From positions 1 to 64,000 of the forward strand of contig CAICTM010000471.1 of NCBI GenBank assembly GCA_903772945.1: a stretch of DNA of 64,000 nt, in the 5' to 3' direction. The position numbers were made by a program, and so were the translations under genes. The stretch comes from Seminavis robusta. Its lineage: Eukaryota; Bacillariophyta; Bacillariophyceae; Naviculales; Naviculaceae. Below, in pieces: positions 19,336 through 27,457 of this stretch (its first letter is position 1; each line of letters starts with the position of its first letter). The notes under the pieces were generated by a model. The model saw nothing but the letters and a program-made list of their open reading frames with translations, did no database searches and was not told the origin of the DNA.

Positions 19336-20469
19336 AGGATCGGGACTCTGCATTTCGGTGAAGTCCGCTTCTATCATGCTGGCAATGGCACCGCTCAGCA
19401 CAACCTCAGTCCCGCTTCCATCGTCCGGAAATGCAAGGCTTTGGCAAAGTTGATTGGCATTGAGGACTACGAATCCTGCACCGGTCATGCCCTTCGGGCA
19501 TTGGCCATAACCGAAGCTGTTTCCGCTGACTTGAACTCCAATGAAGTTGCAAACATGGCTCGTCAAAAGAGCACCACTGTTCAAACAGAGTATGTGCACG
19601 GTGCCACCGCGTCTCGTGTCTCCAATCAGATCAGTGCCGTCAGCATTGCCAATGTCATGAAACGGAGTAATGCCACCGATGTGGTTGAAGTGGTTGACTC
19701 CAAGCCTGCCGCACGCGCTTCCTCCGGTCCCAACGACAATGAGTCGAATGAAGTCGAAGTGCAACGGTTGCGAGCAGAGAATGCCGAGATGAAACTCAAG
19801 ATGCTTGAACAGCAACAGCAATCTGCGAGTGCCATGGCTCCACTTTCTGCTGCTTCCTTGCCCAATCAGCAACCGTATGCTCCACCACCGGCTTCCTATC
19901 CGGCTCCACCACAGGCGATGTATCAGGGTCCACCGTCGATTCCATATCCGGCAAATTATCCTCCTCCGCTTCCTGCGTACCAGCCCAATCCGTATCAGCA
20001 AAACCCATATGGGTATCAACCGTTGCCTGGATACCAGCATTACTATAGCGGTGGGTATCAATCATTTGGACCTCCAAATGGGTATCTTCAAATTGATCAT
20101 CGGGGATCATATCCTGCCGGACCACCCTTGGAGCCTCGTCCATCGTATCAGCAAGGATCGCCACTGGATCATCGGGGATCATTTCCTCCACCGGAGCATC
20201 GAGGATATCAGCAAGTACTTCCACTGGATCCCAGGGGATCGCTTCCTCCACCGGATCATTGTGGATATCAGCAAGGGCCACCACCGGTTCAGCGATTCCG
20301 TTCGCCAGTACCTCCGTCCAATCATGTCTCACCTTCTGATCATCGTGGACGTTCTCCAATTCCTCCGGGCCATCGCAATATGCCCCCGCCTGAACATCGA
20401 ACTCCACCCCGTCAAAGAAACGTCCAATCAAATCCATCCGGGCACTGGCAAGGTCATGGTCATGGTTAG
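19336..20469 (+). CDS. Crypton recombinase, C-terminal catalytic part with proline-rich tail
   Basis: Open frame without a start of its own, following a TGA at 19333 in the same frame. It begins FGEVRFYHAGNGTAQHN and includes the second half of the recombinase (SPASIVRKCKALAKLIG, then CTGHALRALAIT and the Tyr). After a short coiled-coil-like stretch (EVQRLRAENAEMKLKMLEQQ) comes an unusual tail of about 190 residues rich in Pro, Tyr, Gln and His, with a degenerate repeat around DHRGSFPPPEHRGYQQ. The tail is kept open, which suggests that the copy is young or the tail selected. Whether an unseen intron joins the two parts could be asked, but no good donor/acceptor pair was found. Confidence 0.65.
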   Translation, partial: RIGTLHFGEVRFYHAGNGTAQHNLSPASIVRKCKALAKLIGIEDYESCTGHALRALAITEAVSADLNSNEVANMARQKSTTVQTEYVHGATASRVSNQISAVSIANVMKRSNATDVVEVVDSKPAARASSGPNDNESNEVEVQRLRAENAEMKLKMLEQQQQSASAMAPLSAASLPNQQPYAPPPASYPAPPQAMYQGPPSIPYPANYPPPLPAYQPNPYQQNPYGYQPLPGYQHYYSGGYQSFGPPNGYLQIDHRGSYPAGPPLEPRPSYQQGSPLDHRGSFPPPEHRGYQQVLPLDPRGSLPPPDHCGYQQGPPPVQRFRSPVPPSNHVSPSDHRGRSPIPPGHRNMPPPEHRTPPRQRNVQSNPSGHWQGHGHG

Positions 20470-21976
20470 GGATACGGTGGAGACTATCGGCATTATCAAG
20501 GTTGATGCGCCATTGTCGAAGGTCGTTGTGTTTAATTCCATTGAAGATTGAATCGATTCAGATACAGAAAATGCAAGGCTTTCGCTTTTTGGTTTTTGTC
20601 GGTGGAAATTATGAGAGCTGAAGTGAGGAATGGTTGGAGTTGTTTTCAGTCGATATCTTGATTTCAGCTGCCTTCGCGTTTGCGTCAGAGCAGTTTCTCC
20701 TCTCTTAAGCTTCCGTTGGCTAAGAACCCCCGTCCCCAGCATAAAAGGTTGTTGTTCAATTTCTCTTATAACCAAATATCATAGAAACAATTTCAGAAAT
20801 TGAACAACCTTTGTTTTAGCTGAAAGATATGGTTTAGTCTTTCATTCCCACAAACTTTTCAACGCTCTCCAAATTCGACACACACTCAATGAAATCTTCT
20901 TCCCGGAAGATCAATCCAATCGTACGAGTTGAACAAATCTATATTCTTTCTTTACGGAGATTGTTGCTGTCCCGAAAAACAGTACAGACTTATTGATCTG
21001 TATGCAACCGGTACCGGGATCAGCACTATTTCTGCTAAAATAGAAAAATAGGTTGTATCGTGGTTGACTCCCTCTCAACGTTGAGTATCGACCGAATTTT
21101 CTTAATACTGAAAATGTGAGCGTTGAGAGGTCATGCCATTCCACTGTTTGCAGCCAAATTTGCGTCGATGAATAGAGTACTAAAATTACTATAGTGAAAA
21201 CAGTCGTGTTTGCTTCTCAACTTCAACCTGTCGTAGAATTACTACTAGAGGCTACACGAATTCTCCAAAATAATTGGAGCATGGTTCCTTACGCTGTGGT
21301 GGTTCCTCTTTTGCTTGGAAGTGGCCTCTGACAATCAACCACCTCTCACACTTGTACTTTTACCGAGGGTTTGGCCGTTTTCCGTTGGCGGTTGACCGTT
21401 GACAATGGCGCTGATGACCGTTCGTTCCTCCTCAAGAAAGTCGGATTAGATTCTCCTGGAGCGGAACGTAAGCTGTTGGGGGTGTAGCCAATTAAGGTTC
21501 CTCTGATTCTCGGCCAGTGCTCGCTCTTGGACAGTGAAGGTTGGTTGGTTCGTCCTCGTGGAAGGTAAAGTCGGTTCTTCTGTTTGGCGGGTCGCTCGCG
21601 TCTCACCTTCTCGTCTCTTCCTCGTAGGTCTGTTGGCCGTTGACAATGGTGGTTTGGTCATTCGTGTTCGAGTCGAGTCTCATCCACAAGAGATACGGTA
21701 CAGTACGGCCCACGAGTCGAGTCTTCGTATGCATGCATAGTACATGTAGTTCTTTGCTCTCTTCGGAACTCCACGAGGCCAGGTCGAATACAACCCGCGA
21801 AGAAAACGTGCCTAACTACTTCTGATAATATTGTGACACTACATCCCATTAGAGTGTCTTCCTATTTTGCCGTGCTGGCTGGCTAGCTAGACTAAGTAAG
21901 CTCTGAATACAATCCAACCCGACAGAATCGAAGCAATTGCACCACACGACAATGTACCCCCTGACATTTTTCTCTT
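20470..21976. other. intergenic, no supported gene
   Basis: About 1.5 kb. It contains the hairpin at 20744-20812, two copies of the word CCGTTGACAATGG (about 21392 and 21633) and a CTAG array at 21886-21893. Frames of 70-115 codons are present but show no domain. It includes the 3' side of the Crypton, whose border is not visible. Confidence 0.45.
20744..20812. repeat. hairpin with 18-base arms
   Basis: AAAGGTTGTTGTTCAATTTCT at the left is the reverse complement of AGAAATTGAACAACCTTT at the right, with a three-base TTG bulge; the loop is about 30 bases. It lies 280 bases after the Crypton stop. It could be the 3' end of that element or an RNA 3'-end hairpin. Confidence 0.6.
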
Positions 21977-24166
21977 TCAGTTCCCCTCCTCGTCGAGATA
22001 GTCCTTGTACGTGGGACGTGTGCTCTTTTCTCTTCCACGACCACCCTTGAGCACCTTTTTCTTCTTCATAGGAAACGTTTGATGGAACTGCTCCAATGCT
22101 GGCATGGCACGCTCCAGGATATCCGCGGGAAGTGTCATGGGATGGTTGGGATCATTCTTGCGTACGAACACCAGTTCATCCTTGTTTTTTCGAACCGCCC
22201 GCTGGAGAATGGTTTTGAAAAAGGAAGTCTGATACGGAGAGGCAATCTTGTCACTGGCGAGCACATCGTCTGGGAGCATCATTGCATCAATGAGTTCCTC
22301 GCATGCCTTTTCTTGCTTCTTTTGCTTCTTGGAAGATTGGCTCTTGTTGTTGTTGTTGTTGTTGCTGTAGCTGTTTTCGTTGGATTCATCATCAATATCT
22401 GGACTACCCAAAAAGGGCTCGAACGATGGCATTTGGTAGTTGGCAAGATCGTGCTCAAAGGGAAGTTTGAACAGTAACATGCGCGTTGGCTTGTGGTTGC
22501 TTGGTTCCGAGGACGACGACTCTGACGATTCTATGAATGGCAGCAAGCAGGCCAAGGATGGACTCCCCGTGGACGAAGCCTTGAACGCACACAATGCCGC
22601 CATGTTTTCGGTTTGCAGCGACTGTGCCATGGCCGCCACCAGATAGCATGCTTTGCGTGAGTGCCAACCCGAAATGGCATAGGGAGGGCCCACCCAGAAG
22701 CGCGGAGGGATTTCGTTTTGCCGAATATAGCCAATGATGTGAATGTACGGTTTGGCCATGTCAAATGTCTCATCTTCGTAGCCACAATCTTCTTCAAACT
22801 TGAGCCCCAACTTGACCACATCGGGATACGGTATCAAATCCTTGCCGTAGGGAATCGCATTAATGAGATCTTCCTTGTCGATCTCTACAAGGTTGTCTTC
22901 TTCTGCTCCCGTCTCTGGATCCTTTTTATCGTCGGCGTTGTTGTTATTGTTGTCATCACCATCTTCAGGAGGAGCAATCTTTTCAAAGTAATTGCCCCGA
23001 ATGGTTTTCAGAAATTCCGTCTCTTCTTCTTCCTCTCCACTATTCGTATCAATAAGGAGAGGAGTGACTCCATCCGGTCCTACTTTGACGGCTCGTTCAA
23101 TGATTTTGGGACTAGATTCTTGATTGAGTAGTCGAAGTGAACGGACCTGCAGTGTCAATCCAGGCCCAACATGTAGCTGCACTTGTTTGGGTGCTGCCTT
23201 GGCAATTCGTTTTCCCGCCTTGGCATCCAACAATTCTTGCATGGTGGCAATATTGACGACACTTCCGCCGGTCATTTTGGTCAAACTCGCCAGGAGGCGT
23301 TCTCGATCGTCGAGTGTATTGTAAAATGTGGGTGTATCATTGTCATTGTTGTCATTGTTGTTGTCATTGTTTTGACTGGAGGGTGGTTCATCGGGCATGG
23401 GTTCCTCTTGTTCCGATTTGATTCGTTTGTTGTTTGGAGAGTCTTGTTCCTCTTCTTGCTTGATGGCAGCACTTGCATCCAGCGGTACATCGAATTCTAC
23501 CGTGGGTTGTCCAAACCCCAATCCCAGCACATGAATGGGCGTTTCATCCATTTGTCGTAGGGCATCAATAATGTGTAATATTTGAGATTGATCCAAGACA
23601 ATGGGATGTCCAGCATCCGTGAGTAGAACAATTTTGCGTCGAAATCGTTTGGGTTGTTTGGTTTTCGGCGAGACGGTGGCATGGTAGAGACAATCCGCCG
23701 CGAGACAAATGGCATCGCAAATGTCTCCTCTCAAATTTAAAGCTGCGTCTAAATAAGGTGTGGGTTGAACATCCCATAGTTTGCGAATCAATTCCGACGT
23801 AGGTGGATACATGTATTCCATACTGTGGGGTTTGTCGAGAGGTGGTTCGTGGAGTTCGGTCAAATTGGAAAATGGTTGATTATTGTCATTGTCATTGTCG
23901 TCATTGTCGTATACCAAATGATTCTGTGTGTCGAGTGTCTTGGTGACAATGACAGTGACGAGACTTCCCCCGTAGGCATTGATCATCATGTCAAAGAGCA
24001 TCCCCTCTAAAGCTCGTTTGGCGCAATCCAATCGACTATTATTGTCATGAGCAGCTGTAGCATTGTTGTTTCCCTTGACGACTGGGTGAGGTTCATTCAT
24101 GGTGGGAAACGAGTCCAAGATGAACACCACCGCTTCTTTCTGCGGAGGTCCTTTGGGGTTGGGCAT
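21977..24166 (-). CDS. XRCC5: Ku80 subunit of the Ku DNA-end-binding heterodimer
   Basis: A 729-residue product, close to human Ku80 (732). A GTG seven codons upstream is open, but ATG 24166 gives MPNPKGPPQKEAVVFILDSF, the usual Ku80 N-terminus leading directly into the von Willebrand A domain (residues 8-260, with Asn/Asp-rich insertions). The Ku core follows: HVGPGLTLQVRSLRLL, then NAIPYGKDLIPYPDVVKLGL (matching the Ku RYGSDIVPF block) and MLLFKLPFEHDLANYQMPS near the end of the core. With Ku70 it binds broken ends and starts non-homologous end joining, and acts at telomeres; it works in the nucleus. An Asn-run loop (residues about 590-600) is poorly conserved. It is divergent from CLF1, sharing a 585-base promoter region with a fold-back element. 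Confidence 0.86.
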   Translation of the reverse strand: MPNPKGPPQKEAVVFILDSFPTMNEPHPVVKGNNNATAAHDNNSRLDCAKRALEGMLFDMMINAYGGSLVTVIVTKTLDTQNHLVYDNDDNDNDNNQPFSNLTELHEPPLDKPHSMEYMYPPTSELIRKLWDVQPTPYLDAALNLRGDICDAICLAADCLYHATVSPKTKQPKRFRRKIVLLTDAGHPIVLDQSQILHIIDALRQMDETPIHVLGLGFGQPTVEFDVPLDASAAIKQEEEQDSPNNKRIKSEQEEPMPDEPPSSQNNDNNNDNNDNDTPTFYNTLDDRERLLASLTKMTGGSVVNIATMQELLDAKAGKRIAKAAPKQVQLHVGPGLTLQVRSLRLLNQESSPKIIERAVKVGPDGVTPLLIDTNSGEEEEETEFLKTIRGNYFEKIAPPEDGDDNNNNNADDKKDPETGAEEDNLVEIDKEDLINAIPYGKDLIPYPDVVKLGLKFEEDCGYEDETFDMAKPYIHIIGYIRQNEIPPRFWVGPPYAISGWHSRKACYLVAAMAQSLQTENMAALCAFKASSTGSPSLACLLPFIESSESSSSEPSNHKPTRMLLFKLPFEHDLANYQMPSFEPFLGSPDIDDESNENSYSNNNNNNKSQSSKKQKKQEKACEELIDAMMLPDDVLASDKIASPYQTSFFKTILQRAVRKNKDELVFVRKNDPNHPMTLPADILERAMPALEQFHQTFPMKKKKVLKGGRGREKSTRPTYKDYLDEEGN

Positions 24167-24325
24167 GGTCGGGCAGATGGGCTTCACTCCAATCTTCTGA
24201 TCTCTGTTTCCTCTTTACACTGTATTTGGAGCCTTATTTCAGTCGTTGCCAGGAAGGTTGTCCACAAAAAGATGATGCCATCTTTAAATCTATCTGGTTA
24301 AAATACCGGTGCCGTGGATTGAATC

Positions 24326-24472
24326 ATTCGAGTCGTGGATCAATCGAATCCTAATTCATTTTTGGGAGCGTTTTCAAAAATTCATTAGAGCTCTTTTTTG
24401 ACCTCTAATGCATTTTTGAAAACGCTCCCAAAAATTAATTAGGATTCGATTGAGCCAGGACTCGACTCGAAT
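24326..24472. repeat. fold-back (MITE-like) inverted repeat, copy 2, in a bidirectional promoter
   Basis: The left arm starts ATTCGAGTCGTGGATCAATC, continues GAATCCTAATTCATTTTTGG GAGCG, and is mirrored by the right arm CGCTCCCAAAAATTAATTAG GATTCGATTGAGCC...CGACTCGAAT. The terminal words (ATTCGAGTCGTGGAT) and the neighbouring CGTCATTCACTCCAAG equal those of the element at 6603-6755, so both are one family with different inner parts. It sits between the 5' ends of XRCC5 and the crooked-neck gene, within 160 bases of XRCC5. Confidence 0.83.
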
Positions 24473-24751
24473 CGTCATACAGTATCGTCATTCACTCCAA
24501 GCAAGATCGTATCGGTGCAGAACAAGGAACACAATAGAAACCGTGTACTAATAGCTAGCAGATTTTGAATGCCTCCACGTGGAACCTTCGGAGCAAGCCT
24601 TTTTCCGAACCAACAACCCGTCCACCCACAACAGCCACAACAGCAACAGCACCACGCCAAAAGACAAAAGACCCTCTCACTCTCACTCTCACTGAACCTT
24701 CCACTCTACCTTCCATACTCTAGCTAGCTATATCAACATACGTCCACCACC

Positions 24752-26977
24752 ATGTCCCGCCGCAACAACAACCAGAATCAGAATCAAGTCAAGAATCGTG
24801 CTCCGGCACCGATTCAGATTAGTACCGAGCAAATCCTGCGAGAAGCGGCCGATCGACAACAAGATCATATTTTAGAGCCCATTGTCAAGGTTCATGATCA
24901 AGAAGAATATCAAGCCCATTTGGCGGATCGTCGCAAACATTTCGAAGACAATATTCGGTATCGCCGAGAACATGTGGGTAACTGGGTCAAGTACGCCCGG
25001 TTTGAAGAAGACAATAAAGAATTGGAACGCGCCCGCAGTATTTTTGAACGCGCGCTCGAAGTCGAACACCGCAGTGGCGAACTCTGGTTGCGGTATGCCG
25101 ATTTTGAATTGCGACAAGAATTTCTCAATCACGCCCGGAATGTATTAGACAGAGCCGTCCAAATCTTGCCCCGCATTGACTTTTTGTGGTACAAATATGT
25201 TTATGTGGAAGAACTCGTGGGCGACATTCCCAAATGCCGGGCGGTCTTTGAACGATGGATGAAATGGAAACCGCACGATTTGCCCTGGCTAGCATTTGCG
25301 CGATTTGAAACCAAACATGGGGCACCCGATCGGGCCGAACAAGTCATGCGACAGTACGTCAATGCATATCCCGGTGTCACGTCGTTTTGTCGATTTGCCA
25401 AATGGGCCGAATTTGAAGCCACACAGATCGAATTGGCGCGGACGGTATTTGAACGGGCACTGACCGAATTGGATCCGGAAGATATTCAAGAACAAGGCGC
25501 GCGTCTCTTCAAACAGTTTTCCTCGTTTGAAGAACGACAAGGAGAATACGAACGCGCCCGTGTTATTTATCAACATGCCATTTCCTTGTTGCACTTGACG
25601 CCCACGGGGGATACCGATCAAGATCAAGAAGAAGATTTAGAATTGACCAAACAGGAACGACAAAAACGAAAAGAATTGTATGATGCCTACATTGTCTTTG
25701 AAAAGAAACACGGCAATAAACAGGGAATCGAAACGGTCATTACACAAAAACAAAGAGAACAGTACCAGAAACGATTGGAAGCCAATCCATTCGACTATGA
25801 TGGATGGCTCGAATGGGCCGCCATGGAACAGGAATACGAAAAACAGTGTAGCGATACTCAAACGACACAACAACGAGAACGGGTCCGAGAAACCTTTGAA
25901 CGGGCCGTTTCTCATGTTCCACCGTATCCCGACGAAAAGGATCCCTGGAGACGATACATTTACGTATGGATCTACTACGCCGTATACGAAGAATTGACGT
26001 GTCAAGATGGAGATCGCGCCGCACAAGTCTATCAAGCCTGTCTATCCATGATTCCTCATGATAAATTCACGTTTGCCAAAATATGGATTCAAGCCGCCAA
26101 AGTCCACGTTCGACTCAAACAGGTCGACAAAGCACGCAAATTGTTGGGACGCGCCATTGGGACACTCTCGAAACACACGCCACAAAAAACCGCCAAAATC
26201 TTCACCGAGTACATTGCCCTCGAATTGGCATTGGGAGAAGTCGATCGCTGTCGATCGCTCTACACACAATACCTGAAAGTACTCCCGGCACAATCCTCTG
26301 CATGGACCGATTATGCCACCTTGGAACAAAATGTCGGAGAAACCGATCGGTGTCGGGCTTTGCTCGAGCTGGCCATTCAACAAGAGTCACTGGATATGCC
26401 GGAGCAAGTCTGGAAACATTACATTGATTTTGAAATTGCCGAACAGGAACATGCCAAAGCACGTAATTTGTATTCGCGACTCCTCGAAATGACCGGACAT
26501 GTCAAGGTGTGGATCTCGTATGCACAATTTGAAGCCAATACACCGGATGTTTTGGAAGAATCCGCTGCAGACGAACCATTGGCGACGACGGGGTTGGAAC
26601 GAGCCCGTGCCATTATGGAAAAAGCATACAATCAACTCAAACAAGAAGGATTGACGGAAGAACGCGTCCTCTTGTTGGATTCGTGGAGGGTACTCGAAAA
26701 GACACACGGAAGTCCCGCCAGTGTTGCCAAGGTCGAAGAACGACTGCCCCGTCGGATCAAACGCAAGCGTATGCGACGCGACGAACAAGGAAACGAGGAA
26801 GGATGGGAAGAGTACTTTGATTACCAATTCCCAGATGACATTGATGCCGATGCGGCCACTGCCAAATCACAAGCGAGACTCTTGGAGATGGCGGCGCAAT
26901 GGAAAAAGAAGCAAAAGTTGGAGGAGAGTGATGACGACGATTCGGACGACGACGATGATGATAGTGATGATGAATGA
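24752..26977 (+). CDS. crooked neck / Clf1 / Syf3 pre-mRNA splicing factor
   Basis: A 741-residue product from ATG 24752, which follows a CTAG array and a CCACCACC leader. Residues 15-55 (NRAPAPIQISTEQILREAA) are the conserved Clf1 N-terminus. The rest is an array of HAT (half-a-TPR) repeats with W-x-x-Y-A-x-F-E signatures: WVKYARFEEDNKELERARSI, LWLRYADFELRQEFLNHARN, FLWYKYVYVEELVGDIPKCR and so on, about fifteen repeats. These proteins are scaffolds of the NTC/Prp19 complex and guide spliceosome activation in the nucleus. The C-terminus is highly acidic (DDDDSDDDDDDSDDE). The window's many introns give it an obvious target. Length is in the usual range (yeast 687, human about 690-850). Confidence 0.93.
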   Translation: MSRRNNNQNQNQVKNRAPAPIQISTEQILREAADRQQDHILEPIVKVHDQEEYQAHLADRRKHFEDNIRYRREHVGNWVKYARFEEDNKELERARSIFERALEVEHRSGELWLRYADFELRQEFLNHARNVLDRAVQILPRIDFLWYKYVYVEELVGDIPKCRAVFERWMKWKPHDLPWLAFARFETKHGAPDRAEQVMRQYVNAYPGVTSFCRFAKWAEFEATQIELARTVFERALTELDPEDIQEQGARLFKQFSSFEERQGEYERARVIYQHAISLLHLTPTGDTDQDQEEDLELTKQERQKRKELYDAYIVFEKKHGNKQGIETVITQKQREQYQKRLEANPFDYDGWLEWAAMEQEYEKQCSDTQTTQQRERVRETFERAVSHVPPYPDEKDPWRRYIYVWIYYAVYEELTCQDGDRAAQVYQACLSMIPHDKFTFAKIWIQAAKVHVRLKQVDKARKLLGRAIGTLSKHTPQKTAKIFTEYIALELALGEVDRCRSLYTQYLKVLPAQSSAWTDYATLEQNVGETDRCRALLELAIQQESLDMPEQVWKHYIDFEIAEQEHAKARNLYSRLLEMTGHVKVWISYAQFEANTPDVLEESAADEPLATTGLERARAIMEKAYNQLKQEGLTEERVLLLDSWRVLEKTHGSPASVAKVEERLPRRIKRKRMRRDEQGNEEGWEEYFDYQFPDDIDADAATAKSQARLLEMAAQWKKKQKLEESDDDDSDDDDDDSDDE

Positions 26978-27013
26978 ATAAATAAGATGCTCTTTTTTTT
27001 AAAAGCTCTAGCT

Positions 27014-27414
27014 GTTTTTCAATCTTTACGTGCAACTTTTTGTGTGCTTGCCCCGTGGCAGCTGCTTCCTCTAAGGCCAAACTCGTTTTCACCGGAGACC
27101 TTCACTTCGGACTCCCTTTTTCTCACTCTGGCCTCGAGAAGGGCTGTTGCACTATACCTTCCTTAACCATAACGGTACGGCCTGTACCCATCCTATCAAT
27201 CTCAGGATGAGTTAGCTAGATCAAGCTTGCATTTTTCAATCTCTACGTGCAAGTTTTGTGTGTGCTACTTCGTTTAATTGAAGGACGACAAACTTTTTTT
27301 CATCGGACTCTTTTTTCTCTGTTTGGATTCGAGAAAGGCTGTCGCCCAACGTTCCTTTTAAAAACATTCGGATTGGACCCATCTCAGGATGAGCTAGCTA
27401 GCTAGCTAGATCAC
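27014..27414. repeat. tandem duplication of about 200 bases
   Basis: Units at 27014-27223 and 27232-27414. Both begin TTTTTCAATCT(T/C)TACGTGCAA and run through TTTTTTCTC, GAGAAGGGCTG/GAGAAAGGCTG and CCCATC to CTCAGGATGAG(T/C)TAGCTAG...ATCA. The second is shorter by small deletions and carries a longer CTAG array. They fill the space between the crooked-neck stop and the next gene's stop, so they form the 3' flanks of both converging genes. No coding potential. Confidence 0.8.
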
Positions 27415-27457
27415 TTTCCACTTGGCAAATCTCATTGCTAGCTACCGAACAGCTAAC

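Larger units (their letters stand above)
17256..20469 (+). mobile_element. Crypton-type DNA transposon with tyrosine recombinase
   Basis: Two adjoining frames together make one tyrosine-recombinase protein of the Crypton/DUF3504-like kind. Catalytic positions seen: Arg in YYCAFRGGEDHSG (about 19026), a Lys candidate in ASKATKLSTK, His-x-x-Arg in CTGHALRALAI (about 19486-19500) and the Tyr nucleophile candidate in TVQTEYVHG (about 19590). The second box carries MARQKS where many family members have a His. Cryptons move as circles by recombination and leave no terminal inverted repeats, which agrees with none being found. Cryptons are known from fungi, oomycetes, animals and algae. The element ends were not determined; the coordinates given are those of coding sequence only. 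The frame change described under the coding parts means this copy is probably inactive. Confidence 0.78.
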
